Shown piece by piece: positions 22,691 through 33,600 of a DNA stretch of 64,000 nucleotides. The translations under genes were made by a program, and so were the position numbers. The notes under the pieces are model-generated. The model was not told the DNA's origin, made no database searches, and saw nothing but the letters and a program-made list of their open reading frames with translations. Source of the DNA: Isoetes taiwanensis (taxonomy: Eukaryota; Streptophyta; Lycopodiopsida; Isoetales; Isoetaceae); contig JAJEKV010000017.1 in the NCBI GenBank assembly GCA_021234155.1, positions 18,672,372 through 18,736,371 on the forward strand, in the 5' to 3' direction. How positions within the stretch are numbered: position 1 is the first letter of the stretch; each line of letters starts with the position of its first letter.

Positions 22691-23965
22691 GCTCTTTTTT
22701 TGACATGTCTTCGAAATGTTGACATCCAAGCCTACTGCTGATGCCAATCCGGTGTGTACAAGCTGCATAATCTAGAGGCTTCTTGGTTGCATGCAAAGCC
22801 CGGGTCTTTCTAACATGGCTGGGTTGTATGCTCTCCAATTCGTTTTTACATTTTATGGGTTTGTTATATGATTCCAAAACTGCAGATTTTGAGCGAGCGT
22901 GCATGTTGGCAAAGACGAGTTATGCAGGAATGCTTTTTTCAAGCTTGACATGGGCTCTTGCTTCTATCAACACATGGAGCAGGAAGGTAATGACCAAACA
23001 TAATTACTTTTATCAGCATGGTAGATACCATTACATCTGACATACCAGGGGAATAAACTCGAACTATTGCTCAAGTTCTCATATTCTAAATGGTTTGAAT
23101 ATGATGTTTTAAGATGCGTACCATCTCTGTAGATAAAGGCCCCATGGCATTCCAGTTCAAAGCAAAACCAAAGTTAAATAGATGAAGTTCCTATCATCCT
23201 GTCTTATCCTCACAGGAGCAACTCCTTCATCATGTGGTAGTGGTTCAGGCTCCTCCTTCTGCTCCTTTGGGAAGAAAAAACCATGTGTACACTACAAGCA
23301 TCTATGTTAGTTGGGCTTTTTGAGATACACAGTTAATGATTGCATAAACATTAACGCTCAAGGCAAATAGATTTATGTTACAGGTTCCAGTTCATCCTCT
23401 GCATTTTTCAGTTCCTCACATAGTATAGCTAGGGAAATCCTATTGCACATGATTGTTTCCATGATCTGACATCTGAAGCCTACGTATTAACTATAATAGC
23501 AACACAAGTATTTTATGTGGAAAATACACAAATATCAGGCAACTTATGCAATAGTCTCTCTGTTGTTTAAAAGAAACAAAGTTGTATGCGTCGAATCTCT
23601 CAGTACTTTTCCAAAAATGAGAAGTTGAAATATTGTCATGTTATATGTGCAATAGTCTCTTTGTTTCAGGCTTAGGATGCACGTCGCAACATCAAGCAGT
23701 TAACATCGATAAATTGGTCGCAATGTCTTATTTTTTGTCCATATAATCACATTTCATAATCCCATGCTTTTACGAAGTGAGAAGTTCATGTAATTGTATG
23801 TGCAATAGGCTCATTGTTGTACTAGGTCACAACGTCCCTTTTTGTCTTATTCTCTACTACATTGGGGAGTATTCTTCTTTTTCTACATTTATAAATATTT
23901 AAAAGTCCATCAAACTTTGCGATGTTATAATTAAATATGCACTGAGTATTTAGTATCTTAGTCTA
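22691..23965. other. Non-coding region
   Basis: The open frame at 22783-23040 on the plus strand has no recognisable motif and is not called. The remainder is AT-rich without domain or repeat signatures. Confidence 0.5.
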
Positions 23966-24720
23966 TCTACTACTTAAAGACACGTTTTATCTATGGAACT
24001 ACCAAACGCTTTGTGAGGAATGTGGATGCTTCATTTATTTCGTTGAACTTGCAAGTGCTCCTTACAAAAAAAATTGATCCATTTATGACGTATACCCTTC
24101 ACATAGGCACATGTATGCAAGAACTCTCCATGGACCATTTCTCTTCAATGGCCTATTATATCCACCAACTCCCATATTCCATTCTCTATTTAACAATCAC
24201 ATTATAAACAACTGCAACGTTTGTCTGGCCCATTGTATCCACCAACTCCCATATTCCATTCTCTATTTAACAATCACATTATAAACAACTGCATCGTGAC
24301 ACACATTCATGGCCCACTACCTCAAATCCAATAGAAGAGAAGAGACTTGATCATAATAGACATATTGCCCACTAAGATTACCAACTTAATCTATATATGT
24401 TTTTCTATAATAAAACTACATTTAGGCCTACTTCAGTTCTCCCATTTTTCGCTTGCCTGCCAATTTAGCAAGGCGATCGACATATTTTACGTCGTGCTTG
24501 CCTACAATAGCACTCAACCCTAACAACGAGTCCCTGTCGATAAGCTCATTTTGTTTTGTTATTACAAAGGGGTCTTTAGGTCTTACACAACCGATTTACA
24601 TCAATATAGTACACCTACCATTAAGATTTTAGCTCCATGTATTTAAATTTCTCTACAACTTCATCATTGCCTACAACAGACCCGTAACTATGCCCGGCAA
24701 CGCCGGGCACCTGTTACTAG
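23966..24720 (+). mobile_element. Non-autonomous Helitron
   Basis: The 5' end is TCTACTACTTAAAG after a host A (23965). The 3' end is an 8-bp-stem hairpin (TGCCCGGC, loop AAC, GCCGGGCA; 24691-24709), 7 nt, then CTAG (24717-24720) followed by a host T. TC...CTRR between A and T with a subterminal hairpin is the classic Helitron structure. The 755-bp interior has no helicase/Rep gene. It would be mobilised in trans by an autonomous rolling-circle element. It holds an internal duplication (about 24146-24297). Confidence 0.8.
24146..24297 (+). repeat. ~75-bp tandem duplication inside the Helitron
   Basis: The phrase CACCAACTCCCATATTCCAT through AAACAACTGCA occurs at about 24162-24218 and again at about 24239-24295. 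Confidence 0.85.
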
Positions 24721-24810
24721 TTTATTATAATATGTAGTCTAGAAGTGCATCTTTTTACCTCAGAAGCATTGACAAAATTAAAAAAAAGAAGACACAATCT
24801 AATAAACCCT

Positions 24811-26435
24811 CTAAACCCTTCCCAGAAAAACCCTCCAAAAATTCGCACTCTTCGGAATAGCAGCACATAAAGAACATTGATAATTTACAAAGGGTTCACC
24901 TATAAGGCTGACCCTCTTGCATTTCTTATGCCTAAACGAGCCACTAATCTGTACTAAACCCTGCCTGACTACAAATGTATGCTGCAATGCAGGTTCACAA
25001 TACCAGTGTGTCCCTTCTTTCAGCTCATGCAGAAAGGGTCTTAAATCCTTAACTTTATCTACATACTTATATTTGTTCTGCCAAAAGCCCCAGCATAGTA
25101 GAGCCAAGGACGTTTCTGTTACCGAAATACGACAATGAAACCTAAATACCCTACAAACTTAAAATACAAACCACTTATAAAGCCACTAAGAGTACTCACA
25201 TGAACTGTTACTTGATGAAGCTTGGCTGCTCGAGCTTGGAGGGCACGGAGTGTTTGCTGCTCATGTCAAAATCAGTCCAAATCAGCTAAGATTATTCAAC
25301 ATTATAGCAGCTAAAATGTGAACACTACTTCTAATGAATAAAATAGAGGTTACCTCTTGCAAAAAAAGAATGCAAATTTCCTTGTTGCGGGTCTGCTTCA
25401 GCCCATTTCTTCGGCCTGCCACCTCTTGCTGCTTGGTCATTTGACTCCTTACCTGTATTCATGACAGCATGCACATGTCTCTTAGATAGAATATGATCTT
25501 TCATGTAGCCATTAAGACTTCCAGATCTTGGAAACAGTTCAAGAAGCCTTTCACACATGGCACAAATAACACGAATGTCATCAAGTTTAGCATATCCACC
25601 AACGCTGCTCTCATAAAGCTTGAACACAACATCAAAAATTCTAGTTTCTTCTTGAAACTTTGCAATGGCAGCAGCTAATGTACTTTCTACTAGAGTTTGA
25701 TTCTCTTTGAAAATGTCCAGCTCCTCCTCAACATTGCAGGGCTGATCCTTCCTAATTCTCGGCATGACCCTTGGACTTCAAGTGGCTGCGTTCAAAGTTA
25801 TACAGGGTATCATCTCCACCTTTACCACATCATTTCTCACATTCAAGACACCAAATAGCAAATACTGGTTTACCATGGGCATCATAAGAACACAATTCAA
25901 ACCTGTCCTTTCGATTATTTCGCTGCAGCTTTGAACTCAACTTCCTCAAAGCAACTTGCCATTTGGCAACATCAAACTTTGTTCCTAACTTGGATAGCAA
26001 CCTATTCTTTGAAAAATTCAAATCTGATACATCATCTAAAAAGGCGGTATCTTCAACGAGAACAAGTTCATCATCATTATTTACCTCTTCATTGGTCTGC
26101 TCCTCGGCTATGACAGTCTGGTCTACCATCTCAAATTGGAGATTTTGAGATGAAATGCTCTCAACAACAATCCTCTACCTTTTTTGTGCAGGCTCTCCAA
26201 CCACCTTGATAGTAACCTCGTCAGCACAAACCTTAAACCTTACCTCCTGCCTTGACATGAAGGCCACTTTCCTATCTCCAAGAAATACAAATTATTTCTC
26301 ATCCTCCAGTAGCCCGTCCCGTCTTATTTCATTGCGGACATCCACGTAAGTGCATTCTTGGGACACCATCACGAGGCCAAGGTCAGCCACGATTCCACAA
26401 CCTTCATTCACCTTAACAACTAGTGTCCTTTCCAT
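24811..26435 (-). pseudogene. Transposase-like family, N-terminal half with two zinc fingers
   Basis: The minus strand starts MERTLVVKVNEGCG (26435). Then come a ~100-residue N-terminal part, an acidic linker (EEQTNEEVNNDDE), finger 1 (WCLECEK ... FERSHLKSKGH, C-x2-C ... H-x5-H), finger 2 (ICAMCERL ... MKDHILSKRH, same form), a GRPKKWAEADPQ linker ending LHSFF, and a HWYCEP ... CSLCAAIPKSANF segment. Introns: 25260-25353 and 25116-25199, flanking a 60-nt exon reading QQTLRALQARAAKLHQ. IPKSANF aligns with IPKERDF at the start of the 18.4-kb fragment, joining both as one family. In-frame stops (about 25831, in the first exon) and a shift near 25770 show decay. Confidence 0.65.
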
Positions 26436-27284
26436 TTTCTTCAGCCTAGAAACAACAAATAGTATTAGAGAGATGCTTGTGAACGTATAGCGTTACCGAC
26501 ATGCATGCACAAAACTGATCTTAAAGACCTTACATAGATGCTAAAACCCTCTAAAAACCAGATTTCCACCACGGATCTCAGAGAATGGAGGCCGAAATGG
26601 AGAAAGGGGAAGCTTGGCCTGCAAAAAAAGAGCAACTGTAGCTGCTGTAGGAAACAGATGGACTTTAAAATCAAATGCTGAACAATGGTTTATGCTGCTC
26701 GTCTAACTACTTCCTAATCCGTTTATGACTAAATCTGTGGTAGATTTTTATATGGCAGGGACGAAAAAACTTCAAAGCATTACCTCCGAAACACCAAATC
26801 CCTTGACGTTTTTCTGGCAGCAAGCTTCGGATTCAAAGCCCTAAAACGTACTCTTACGCCTTAGCAGCTCGAAGAAATCCATCCCTGGACCGTGGAAAAT
26901 GCATACATCTGGGCACCAAAAATGTATGAGCGACCGCAGGTATACGTACTTTTTTCTTTCAAAAAAACCCCTTCTCCGTCCACGCACATGTATTCTACGG
27001 AATACATGTGTGAACCCCCCGGGGGTGGAATAAGGCCTCAAACATTGGCTTCAAGTTGTTGTGTCTCCAAACAGCCTGTTTGTTCAGCAGCTTCTTAATT
27101 GCCCTAGCATGAATAACTTCTTGCTTGAGCAAAATCATGTTTTCTGCAACCATAGTCCTTGTCAACTCTTCAATTACCACCAGATAATCTGAGCCTCTCG
27201 GTGGAGCTCCCACTTTCTGCATCCTCATCTGATGATCTGTGGAGAACATCATTAACATCTGTTAGAACAAAAAAAAAAAAGTGG
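26436..27284. other. Spacer with perfect hairpin
   Basis: No gene recognised. A perfect 10-bp inverted repeat (ACATGTATTC, loop TACG, GAATACATGT) lies at 26986-27009, followed by GTGAACCCCCCGGGGG at 27011. An A-run lies at about 27269-27281. The minus-strand open frame 27258-26995 may be the far end of the L1-like element. Confidence 0.45.
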
Positions 27285-28490
27285 TATAAACCTTGGAATC
27301 AGATCCCAAGCTTTGTCATACTTGGCTCCCTTAAGTGTTTTATGGGCAGTGGCTGTATCTTGTAGCAGATTCAAGAGTTTAGCTTTGATCCAATGCTGAT
27401 TGATAGGTTTCTTTTCAATGGCCACCAAACTCCTATGTTTCCAAATAATCCAACAGGTTAAAATTCTGCAGGTATTTACAACCCTGGAACTACTATTTAA
27501 GAATTCAAGAAGGTTTGCAGGTGCTCCAAAGTTAAGTTGTTAGGTCCACGCCCAAATTTCTGCAATTTTTGAACATAAGAAAACATGATTCGAATCTTCT
27601 GTCATTCCACATCCAAGGGGGCAAAGACTAGAGATGTTACTATCATATTTGGATCTGGAAAGGTTAGTCTGTAGACTTTGATGTAGCAAGAGCCATCTGA
27701 AAGTATTAATCTTTGGTGCTCCATAGTTCTTCCAGCCTTTAGCACATACTGCAGCTAAAGTGTTTTCATCACAAGGCCAAAGGGTACATGCCCTTGATTG
27801 TGTGTTTCCCAGGAGTGCATTGTATATATCCTTGACTGAATAATTTTCCTTATTTTTTAGAGTCCAAGTGTTGGAGGCAGCTGCCAGCTCTTCATGGATA
27901 TTTACCAGTCCAATAACCTTTTTGAAAATCGCTTTGTCCAAAGCTGAATCTTTTGTTTTTTGCTGTAGTTCCTCCCAGGTAATCCATCTACTGTCATCAT
28001 CACATCTCAGATCCCCAAAGCAGTGGTATTCTGCCATAAACCATTGCATGTATTTCTGTGGATGTTGGAGAGCCAAACATCCAATTGCTTGGGGGGCCAA
28101 GTCAGGGTGCCAGAATATTTTGATGTCCCTGCACCTAGCATCCACCACAGGTGGCCTATAGCAGAGAGATGCCTGATTCCAGGCTTGCAGCATTCTCCTT
28201 ATAGTTGGGGAAGTATTAGAACATGGAACAAGTTGAAAAAAGGCAGAATCTGGGAGGCTATGCTTTAGGGTCTTGCTGCCAACATGATGGGATTCCTCCA
28301 CCCAATATCTTACTAACTTCAAAGCTGGAGAGGGGGAGGTTGCATAAATAGCTCTATAGATAATTTTTGCAGCAAGAGCTTGAGCCTGGAGAAATAAATC
28401 CTTACACCCGAGACCTCCTAGTTTCCTAGGTTTGATGAGATTGACGTGCCAAAATATCAGGTCCCTAGTCAAATTTGAATCCTCAACGTT
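27285..28490 (-). pseudogene. L1-like LINE, RT C-terminal part with zf-RVT
   Basis: The minus strand reads LIFWHVNLIKPRKLGGLG (end of the RT region in plant L1-type elements), then a long connecting region (RYWVEESHHVG, WHPDLAPQAIG). The zinc-finger RVT segment follows: APKINTFRWLLLHQSL and CPLGCGMTEDSNHVFLC (C-x3-C ... H-x4-C). After a stop it continues CWIIWKHRSLVAI. The palm and endonuclease are absent. Its left part (27866 to the end) is copied in the second duplication unit. Confidence 0.75.
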
Positions 28491-29037
28491 AGCTTTGCAA
28501 ATAACGTCTTAACCATTACACTATAATTTCGTAGATGGCAAATAAATAAGCTCGCAATTTCATCAAGGCTTATAAAAAGAAAAATTCAATTTCGTAGATG
28601 GCAAATAAATAAGCTCGCAATTTCATCAAGGCTTATAAAAAGAAAAATTCAAAACATGTACCCAGCCGAGCTTGAACCTTGAACATCTACTTTGCAATGT
28701 GAATATATTAACCACTACAACATAACTTCTAATGTTAAGTAATTGAATTCGTCCTTATATTAACCCGTCTTCTATTTTCCTTTTTTCTGGAGTTTTACAG
28801 ATTACAAATCTGGAACTGATAAAAAACGGCCAGAATGGCCTCAACCTAATCCGAGATGTATCCACGGCCTTAGCCATTTGTTCTTATCATATACAAACTC
28901 AAAATTGCAGCAAGTTTTCCTAATACCATCCTACAATCACCGTGAAACCTAATCCAATGCCAGTTTTACGGAACAATTCTTGTAGATTTAATAAACAGAC
29001 TAAGAGATCAGATTAAATTCCTTAATGCTAACCAAAG
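28455..29037 (-). repeat. tRNA-like repeat monomer 1
   Basis: On the minus strand this monomer carries two pol III-like tRNA patterns. One (about 28540-28465) has TAGTGTAATGGTTAAGACG (A-box-like) and GATTCAAATTTG (B-box-like). The other (about 28735-28655) has TGTAGTGGTTAATATATTC and GGTTCAAGCTC. A 63-bp internal tandem duplication lies at 28525-28650. It may be a tRNA-derived SINE pair or a promoter-like monomer. Confidence 0.5.
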
Positions 29038-29547
29038 TATCAGGTCCCTAGTCAAATTTGAACCCTTAACATTTACTTTGCAAATAACATCTTAACCATT
29101 ACACTATAATTTCGTAGATAGAAAATAAATAAGCTCGCAATTTCATTAAGGTTTGAAAAGAATAATTCAAAACATGTACTCAACCGAGCTTGATCGACAT
29201 CTACTTTGCAATGTGAATACCTTAACCACTACACCATGACTTCTGATATTAAGTAATTGAATTCGCCCTTATATTAACCCGTTCTTCTGTTTTCCCTTTT
29301 TCTGGAGTTTTTACAGATTACAAATTCGGAACTGATAAAAAACGGCCAGAATGGCCTCAACCTAATCCGAGATGGATCCACGGCCTTAGCCATTTGCTCT
29401 TATGATATACAAACTCAAAATTGCAGCAAGTTTTCCTCATACCATCCTGCAATCACCTTGAAACCTAATCCAATGCCAGTTTTACGGAACAGTTCTTGTA
29501 GATTTAATAAACAGACTAAGAGACTAGATTAAATTCCTTAATGCTAA
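29038..29547 (-). repeat. tRNA-like repeat monomer 2
   Basis: Second copy of the monomer, directly adjoining the first, with the same two tRNA-like patterns (GGGTTCAAATTTG near 29060; the second near 29190-29250 lacks part of its B box). It has only one copy of the internal 63-bp segment. It ends CTTAATGCTAA like monomer 1. Confidence 0.55.
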
Positions 29548-29582
29548 AAGGATTGCCTCCCTTCAATCTCTTCTTCTAATCT

Positions 29583-31970
29583 TTGTTTCTCTTTATTCCA
29601 CTTTTTTCCCTCTCCTCTCTTCGCGATACCTTGCCAGGCACCAGGGGGAGATGTTCGGCCTGCTGGACACTCATCCTCGAACCTTTTGGCGCAGAGTGCT
29701 TCGAAGGCCAGCCCAGCCTACAGGGGACATCACACCCGGGCAGTGGGAGCAGTACTTGCAGCAGCTCTATGACCCATCAGGGACGCGTACGCCCATACCC
29801 CCACAGGATGGGCCCCATTGGTTCTCGCGGAGGAGGATGTTGTGGAGGGCCTGCAACGGCTGGCTAATGGGAAGGCAGCTGACCTCGACGGTATGCAGGC
29901 CGAGTTACTCAAATGGGCAGGGCGGCCGCTGGTGCCGATCCTCACTATCCTGTTCAACAGAGCATTGCAGGAAGGTTTCCCCTGACAATGGACCACAAGC
30001 AGGGTTGTCCCCATTCACAAGGCGGGCGACCCACAGTGTCCGGCCAATTACCGGACGATCATGGTCAGTTCGGTATTTGCCAAACTGTTGGCTGGCATTC
30101 TCGGCGGCAGATTGACCCGGTAGGCGGCGGCAGATGTCGCGAGCCCTCACACAAGCGGGCTTTAGACCCCGCCACTCAACGATTGACCATATCTTTACAT
30201 CAGCGGGCAATCGATTGAAGGCGTAGAAACCATCGGCGGGACTTGTATTGTTTGCTTTGTGGACTTCGCGAAGGCTTTCGATCTGGTCCCCGAAAAGTAG
30301 GCTAGGCTGCGTCAGCCAATCAGCTGCCGCTGCCTGTGCAAAAATGCCATATACTGAGCTGTATGAGAGTTGTTTTGGCGAGGATGCGGCCGGCGGACCA
30401 AGCATTCACCAGTAGTATCGGGGCCCGGCAGGGCTGCCCCTCTCACCAACACTTTTTGGCCTCTACATTGACCAGTTAGAGCCCTGGCTTACTGAGCATG
30501 GGGGGGATGGCATACAGCTTTTGCACTAGGTCATCCGCCCGGCCATTTATCGCGGGCGATGTTGACCTTCCGCCCACACCCCGAAGCTATGCGATCTCAT
30601 CCGGATGCCCTAGACACATTCTGCCAGGCTATAGACATGCGCGTGAATCTGGCCAAGAGCAGGGTGGTTCTCATGTCCTCTTCACGCCACCCCACGCCTC
30701 CTGCACTCACATATCGAGAACAGCCTGTGGAGGTCACGCCCACCTACAAGTACCTAGGGGTGGAGTTTTCCTCCTCGCTTTGTTGGGAGACATCCATCCA
30801 CTTGCGGTGACAAAGCCCGGTGGAAAGCGCTTTATGCCATCTGCGTAACAACAAATCCACCGTGCCCGAGCTCTATGATTGGGGCCATCGGTCACATCTG
30901 CTTTGGGCCGGGTCGAGCCCGCCCTTCATGGGGTCGAGATTTGGGGTCCCGGCCGTCTCTTTGGCGACTGAATGACTTGGAGCAGTGTGCGAAGGCATTT
31001 TGGCATGGGCACTTGGGGTGAAACCTTCAGTCCCCCATCGATTCTCACTGCGAGAAATCGGACTCTTGCTTCCGGTAGGGCAGCCCTTGATAGACACATC
31101 GCCTACTTCGTAAAGTGGTTAATATGGGTGATGCTCGGCTCCCGCACCTGGCTTACGTTGTGGCAATGGGCCCGCAGTGGCTCAGGGCCTGTTGGAGGGG
31201 TAAGAGAGATCAGTGGTTCGCCAGATGGAACGTGCAGGAGCACAGATGCGTGCAGGTGGACACAGAGGCCGATCGTGACAGCCTGCGGGAATACCTGGAC
31301 GCTTGCTTCCTTGGCAAGCTCTGGGACCCCGGCGCTCTAGAGCAGGTCAAAATGGCCCATTACAAGGAGCACATCAACCCCGCGTTGGCCCGGGGCCCGC
31401 AGCTCTACCTGCGTTCCCAGCTGCCCCTGAAAAAGCGCAGACTCATTGCCTCCATTCGCACAGGTGCCCACCATCTCCGCATCGAGACGGGCAGGTGGAT
31501 TGGGGAGCCCCGCCAGGACAGGCTCTGTCAGTGCTATCAAACGGGTGCCATTGAGGATGAGTCTCACACTTTCCAGAGTTGCCCAGGATTCAGTCAGATC
31601 CGGGCCAGATATGTTCCCTTAGTACGGCCGGACTTGCCCCTACATTTGCTGATGAACACACCGTCAGTACGTGCCCTAGGGTCGTACATTCAGGAGGTAC
31701 TGGATCTGCGAGCCCACCTTTGCCCCTTTGGCCGCTTTCACGATCGCACTATGGGTACGGTACATGAGTGTATATATTTGTGTGTTTTTGCATTTCGTAT
31801 ATTGGAAGAGTTTGTCAGCAGATTGATTGCTGCGGTTTTTCCCTCGAAAACCCTTCAGGGTGGGGTTTTTTTAATCCGGGTAGTAATCCGCTTCTTGCGC
31901 TTTTGTATTGGGTCCCATAGACCGATTGGTCTCCGTGGACGATAAAAATACCTTCCTTCCTTCCTTTCTT
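29583..31970 (+). pseudogene. LINE copy A (RT-encoding), unit 1
   Basis: Plus strand, same element as copy B at 41450-43845. Readable parts: MFGLLDTHPRTFWRR (29651), the pre-RT GQWEQYLQQLYDPSG, a damaged RT in which YADD reads as a frame-broken AGDVDL, then in one long frame (31115-31945) the C-terminal region with WARSG-type helices and the zinc finger CQCYQTGAIEDESHTFQSC. The 3' UTR ends in (CCTT)n at about 31950-31970. No endonuclease domain precedes the RT. Differences from copy B cluster at CAG/CTG sites. Confidence 0.8.
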
Positions 31971-32500
31971 CTCACATTTTTTTTCCCATTCTAACTTCTT
32001 TGAGTCATCACTTTGCCATGTCATCATTATGCCATGTCATTTATTCTCTATTATTTAACTATCTAAAGAGCTTATAGAAATATCTTAAAGGTACAATATA
32101 ATTCACATCACACAGTTCCTCTAGTTGCGATTGGATTATTAACATGCTGACTTGGCAGGAATTTTGAGTACTCTACTTTAGAGCAATAGATGGGCCAACT
32201 AATTAACGTGCTTGGGATTGCTGCAAAAAGGTGCTTTGGGAGAAGCCATCCTCGAGGGACCTCGAGATCACAACCACATAACCAATAATTTGATGCGAAG
32301 TTCAAGGAACACATACGCTAGCTCTACCAAGTCATAGACCCTGCTATATGCCACACATGGCCAGATAGTACCGCGCTTTCCTTAAGGCTAAGAACGCCAA
32401 GTACATTGCGGAGCATCAAAGGAAAATTTCTACCTCCTAGACCGTCATCCCAGACCTTCTAGCAAAGGACGCTCAGAAAGCCAGTATATCCTACAGAAAA
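31971..32500. other. Non-coding spacer, unit 1
   Basis: AT-rich DNA without a recognised feature. It is repeated in unit 2 at about 43846-44390. Confidence 0.5.
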
Positions 32501-32519
32501 CATCACTCTCGAGCGGTGA

Positions 32520-32700
32520 GAATGGGGCAGGTAACCCACACTGCCCAGCCAATTACTAAACAATTAAGGTCAGCTCGGTGTTTGCAAAACTGCTAGCGGG
32601 GATTCTCGAGGAACAACTGATAGGCTGGGCAGAGGCAGCAGTTGCGAGTCCTCGTTTAGGTGGGTTTTAGGCCCCCGCTCTCAATCATTGGTCATGTCTT
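32520..32700 (+). pseudogene. LINE RT scrap, plus strand, unit 1
   Basis: Reads ...SSVFAKLLAGILEEQL and a GWAEAA-like stretch, then PRSQSL..., matching the RT region PANYRTIMVSSVFAKLLAG of LINE copy B. It is short and broken. Confidence 0.6.
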
Positions 32701-33347
32701 CATGCCATGAATCTGGTTGAAGCCGACATGTACTATGGATGGCCCTGTCCACTTGAGCAACTCTGCCTGTATACCATCCAGGTCTGGCGCTTTCCCATTG
32801 GCAAGGCGCTGTAAACTCTAGACCACATCTGTCACTGTGATTTCCGGTGATGGACCTTTCTGCAAGTGTAATTTGCTCGTGTATCCTGAGGATTGTAGAC
32901 CTGCTGCAAGTATTGTCCATGGGATTGGATAATAGATTCTTGCAAGGCTTGCCTCGGCAATCTGTGTTCTTCTAATTTTTGGATTCTACCAAAATACTCT
33001 AGTGTTTGGCAAAGGGCTTCCACTTTAAGCGGATACATACATGTTTCTGCAAGCAGCATCTCATATGGAGTCTGAGTTTTAACTCCCAATTTTTCAAGCA
33101 ACTTTCGAACCTTTTCTACTTTATTCCACTTTGAGTGTGCAAGACCAGGACCCCAAACCATGCAACCATATAGTAGCACTGCTTGAATCAACATCCGAAA
33201 CATTAATTTACGGAGATGCCAACTCCAGATATGGTTACGTCTGCAATAACTGAGCACATGATATAGGAAGCAACTTTTCGCAATAAAAAAGCACACTTGG
33301 CATGCCATGTGGCACAATCCGAGCCGCCCATGTTTGATGCATGACAT
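32700..33347 (-). pseudogene. Permuted LINE fragment, unit 1
   Basis: The minus strand has the RT thumb region first (LIQAVLLYGCMVWGPGLAHS, KVRKLLEKLGVKTQTPYEM, LEYFGRIQKLEEHRLP) and then, downstream, a pre-RT phrase (GQYLQQVYNPQDTR) and RT start (LQRLANGKAPDLDGIQAELLKW). In a normal LINE the latter comes before the former, so the order is rearranged. Confidence 0.65.
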
Positions 33348-33409
33348 GTATACTTACAAGATAATTTTATAATATAAGATGATGTTATTTCTATTTGATA
33401 TTGTGCTTT

Positions 33410-33595
33410 GTGATGGTACATAAAGCCTGATTTGATTGTCGCCTAAAGGCCAAGTCATAATTTCATCTGGGTTTTGACGAAGCTTTGTAATATTTCCTTT
33501 ATGTTTGGTGATGTTTTGGGTTGTTCTAGCCTATAGTATGGGTCCCATAATCTATTGGTCTCATGTGCACATTATCAGGACATCCTATTTTGGCA
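33410..33595 (+). repeat. LINE 3'-end-like segment, unit 1
   Basis: GTATGGGTCCCATAATCTAT and TTGGTCTCATGTG resemble the 3' UTR of LINE copies A and B (TGGGTCCCATAGACCGATTG, GTCTCCGTGGACG). It is probably the end of a related LINE. Confidence 0.5.
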
Positions 33596-33600
33596 TTCAC

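Noticed and set aside
22783-23040. 85-codon plus-strand ORF after the lyase exon
   Set aside because: No recognisable motif and no continuity with adenylosuccinate lyase. Left as unknown non-coding.
28455-28740. Functional tRNA genes
   Set aside because: A- and B-box-like motifs are present, but acceptor and anticodon stems do not pair convincingly and the sequences are parts of repeats.
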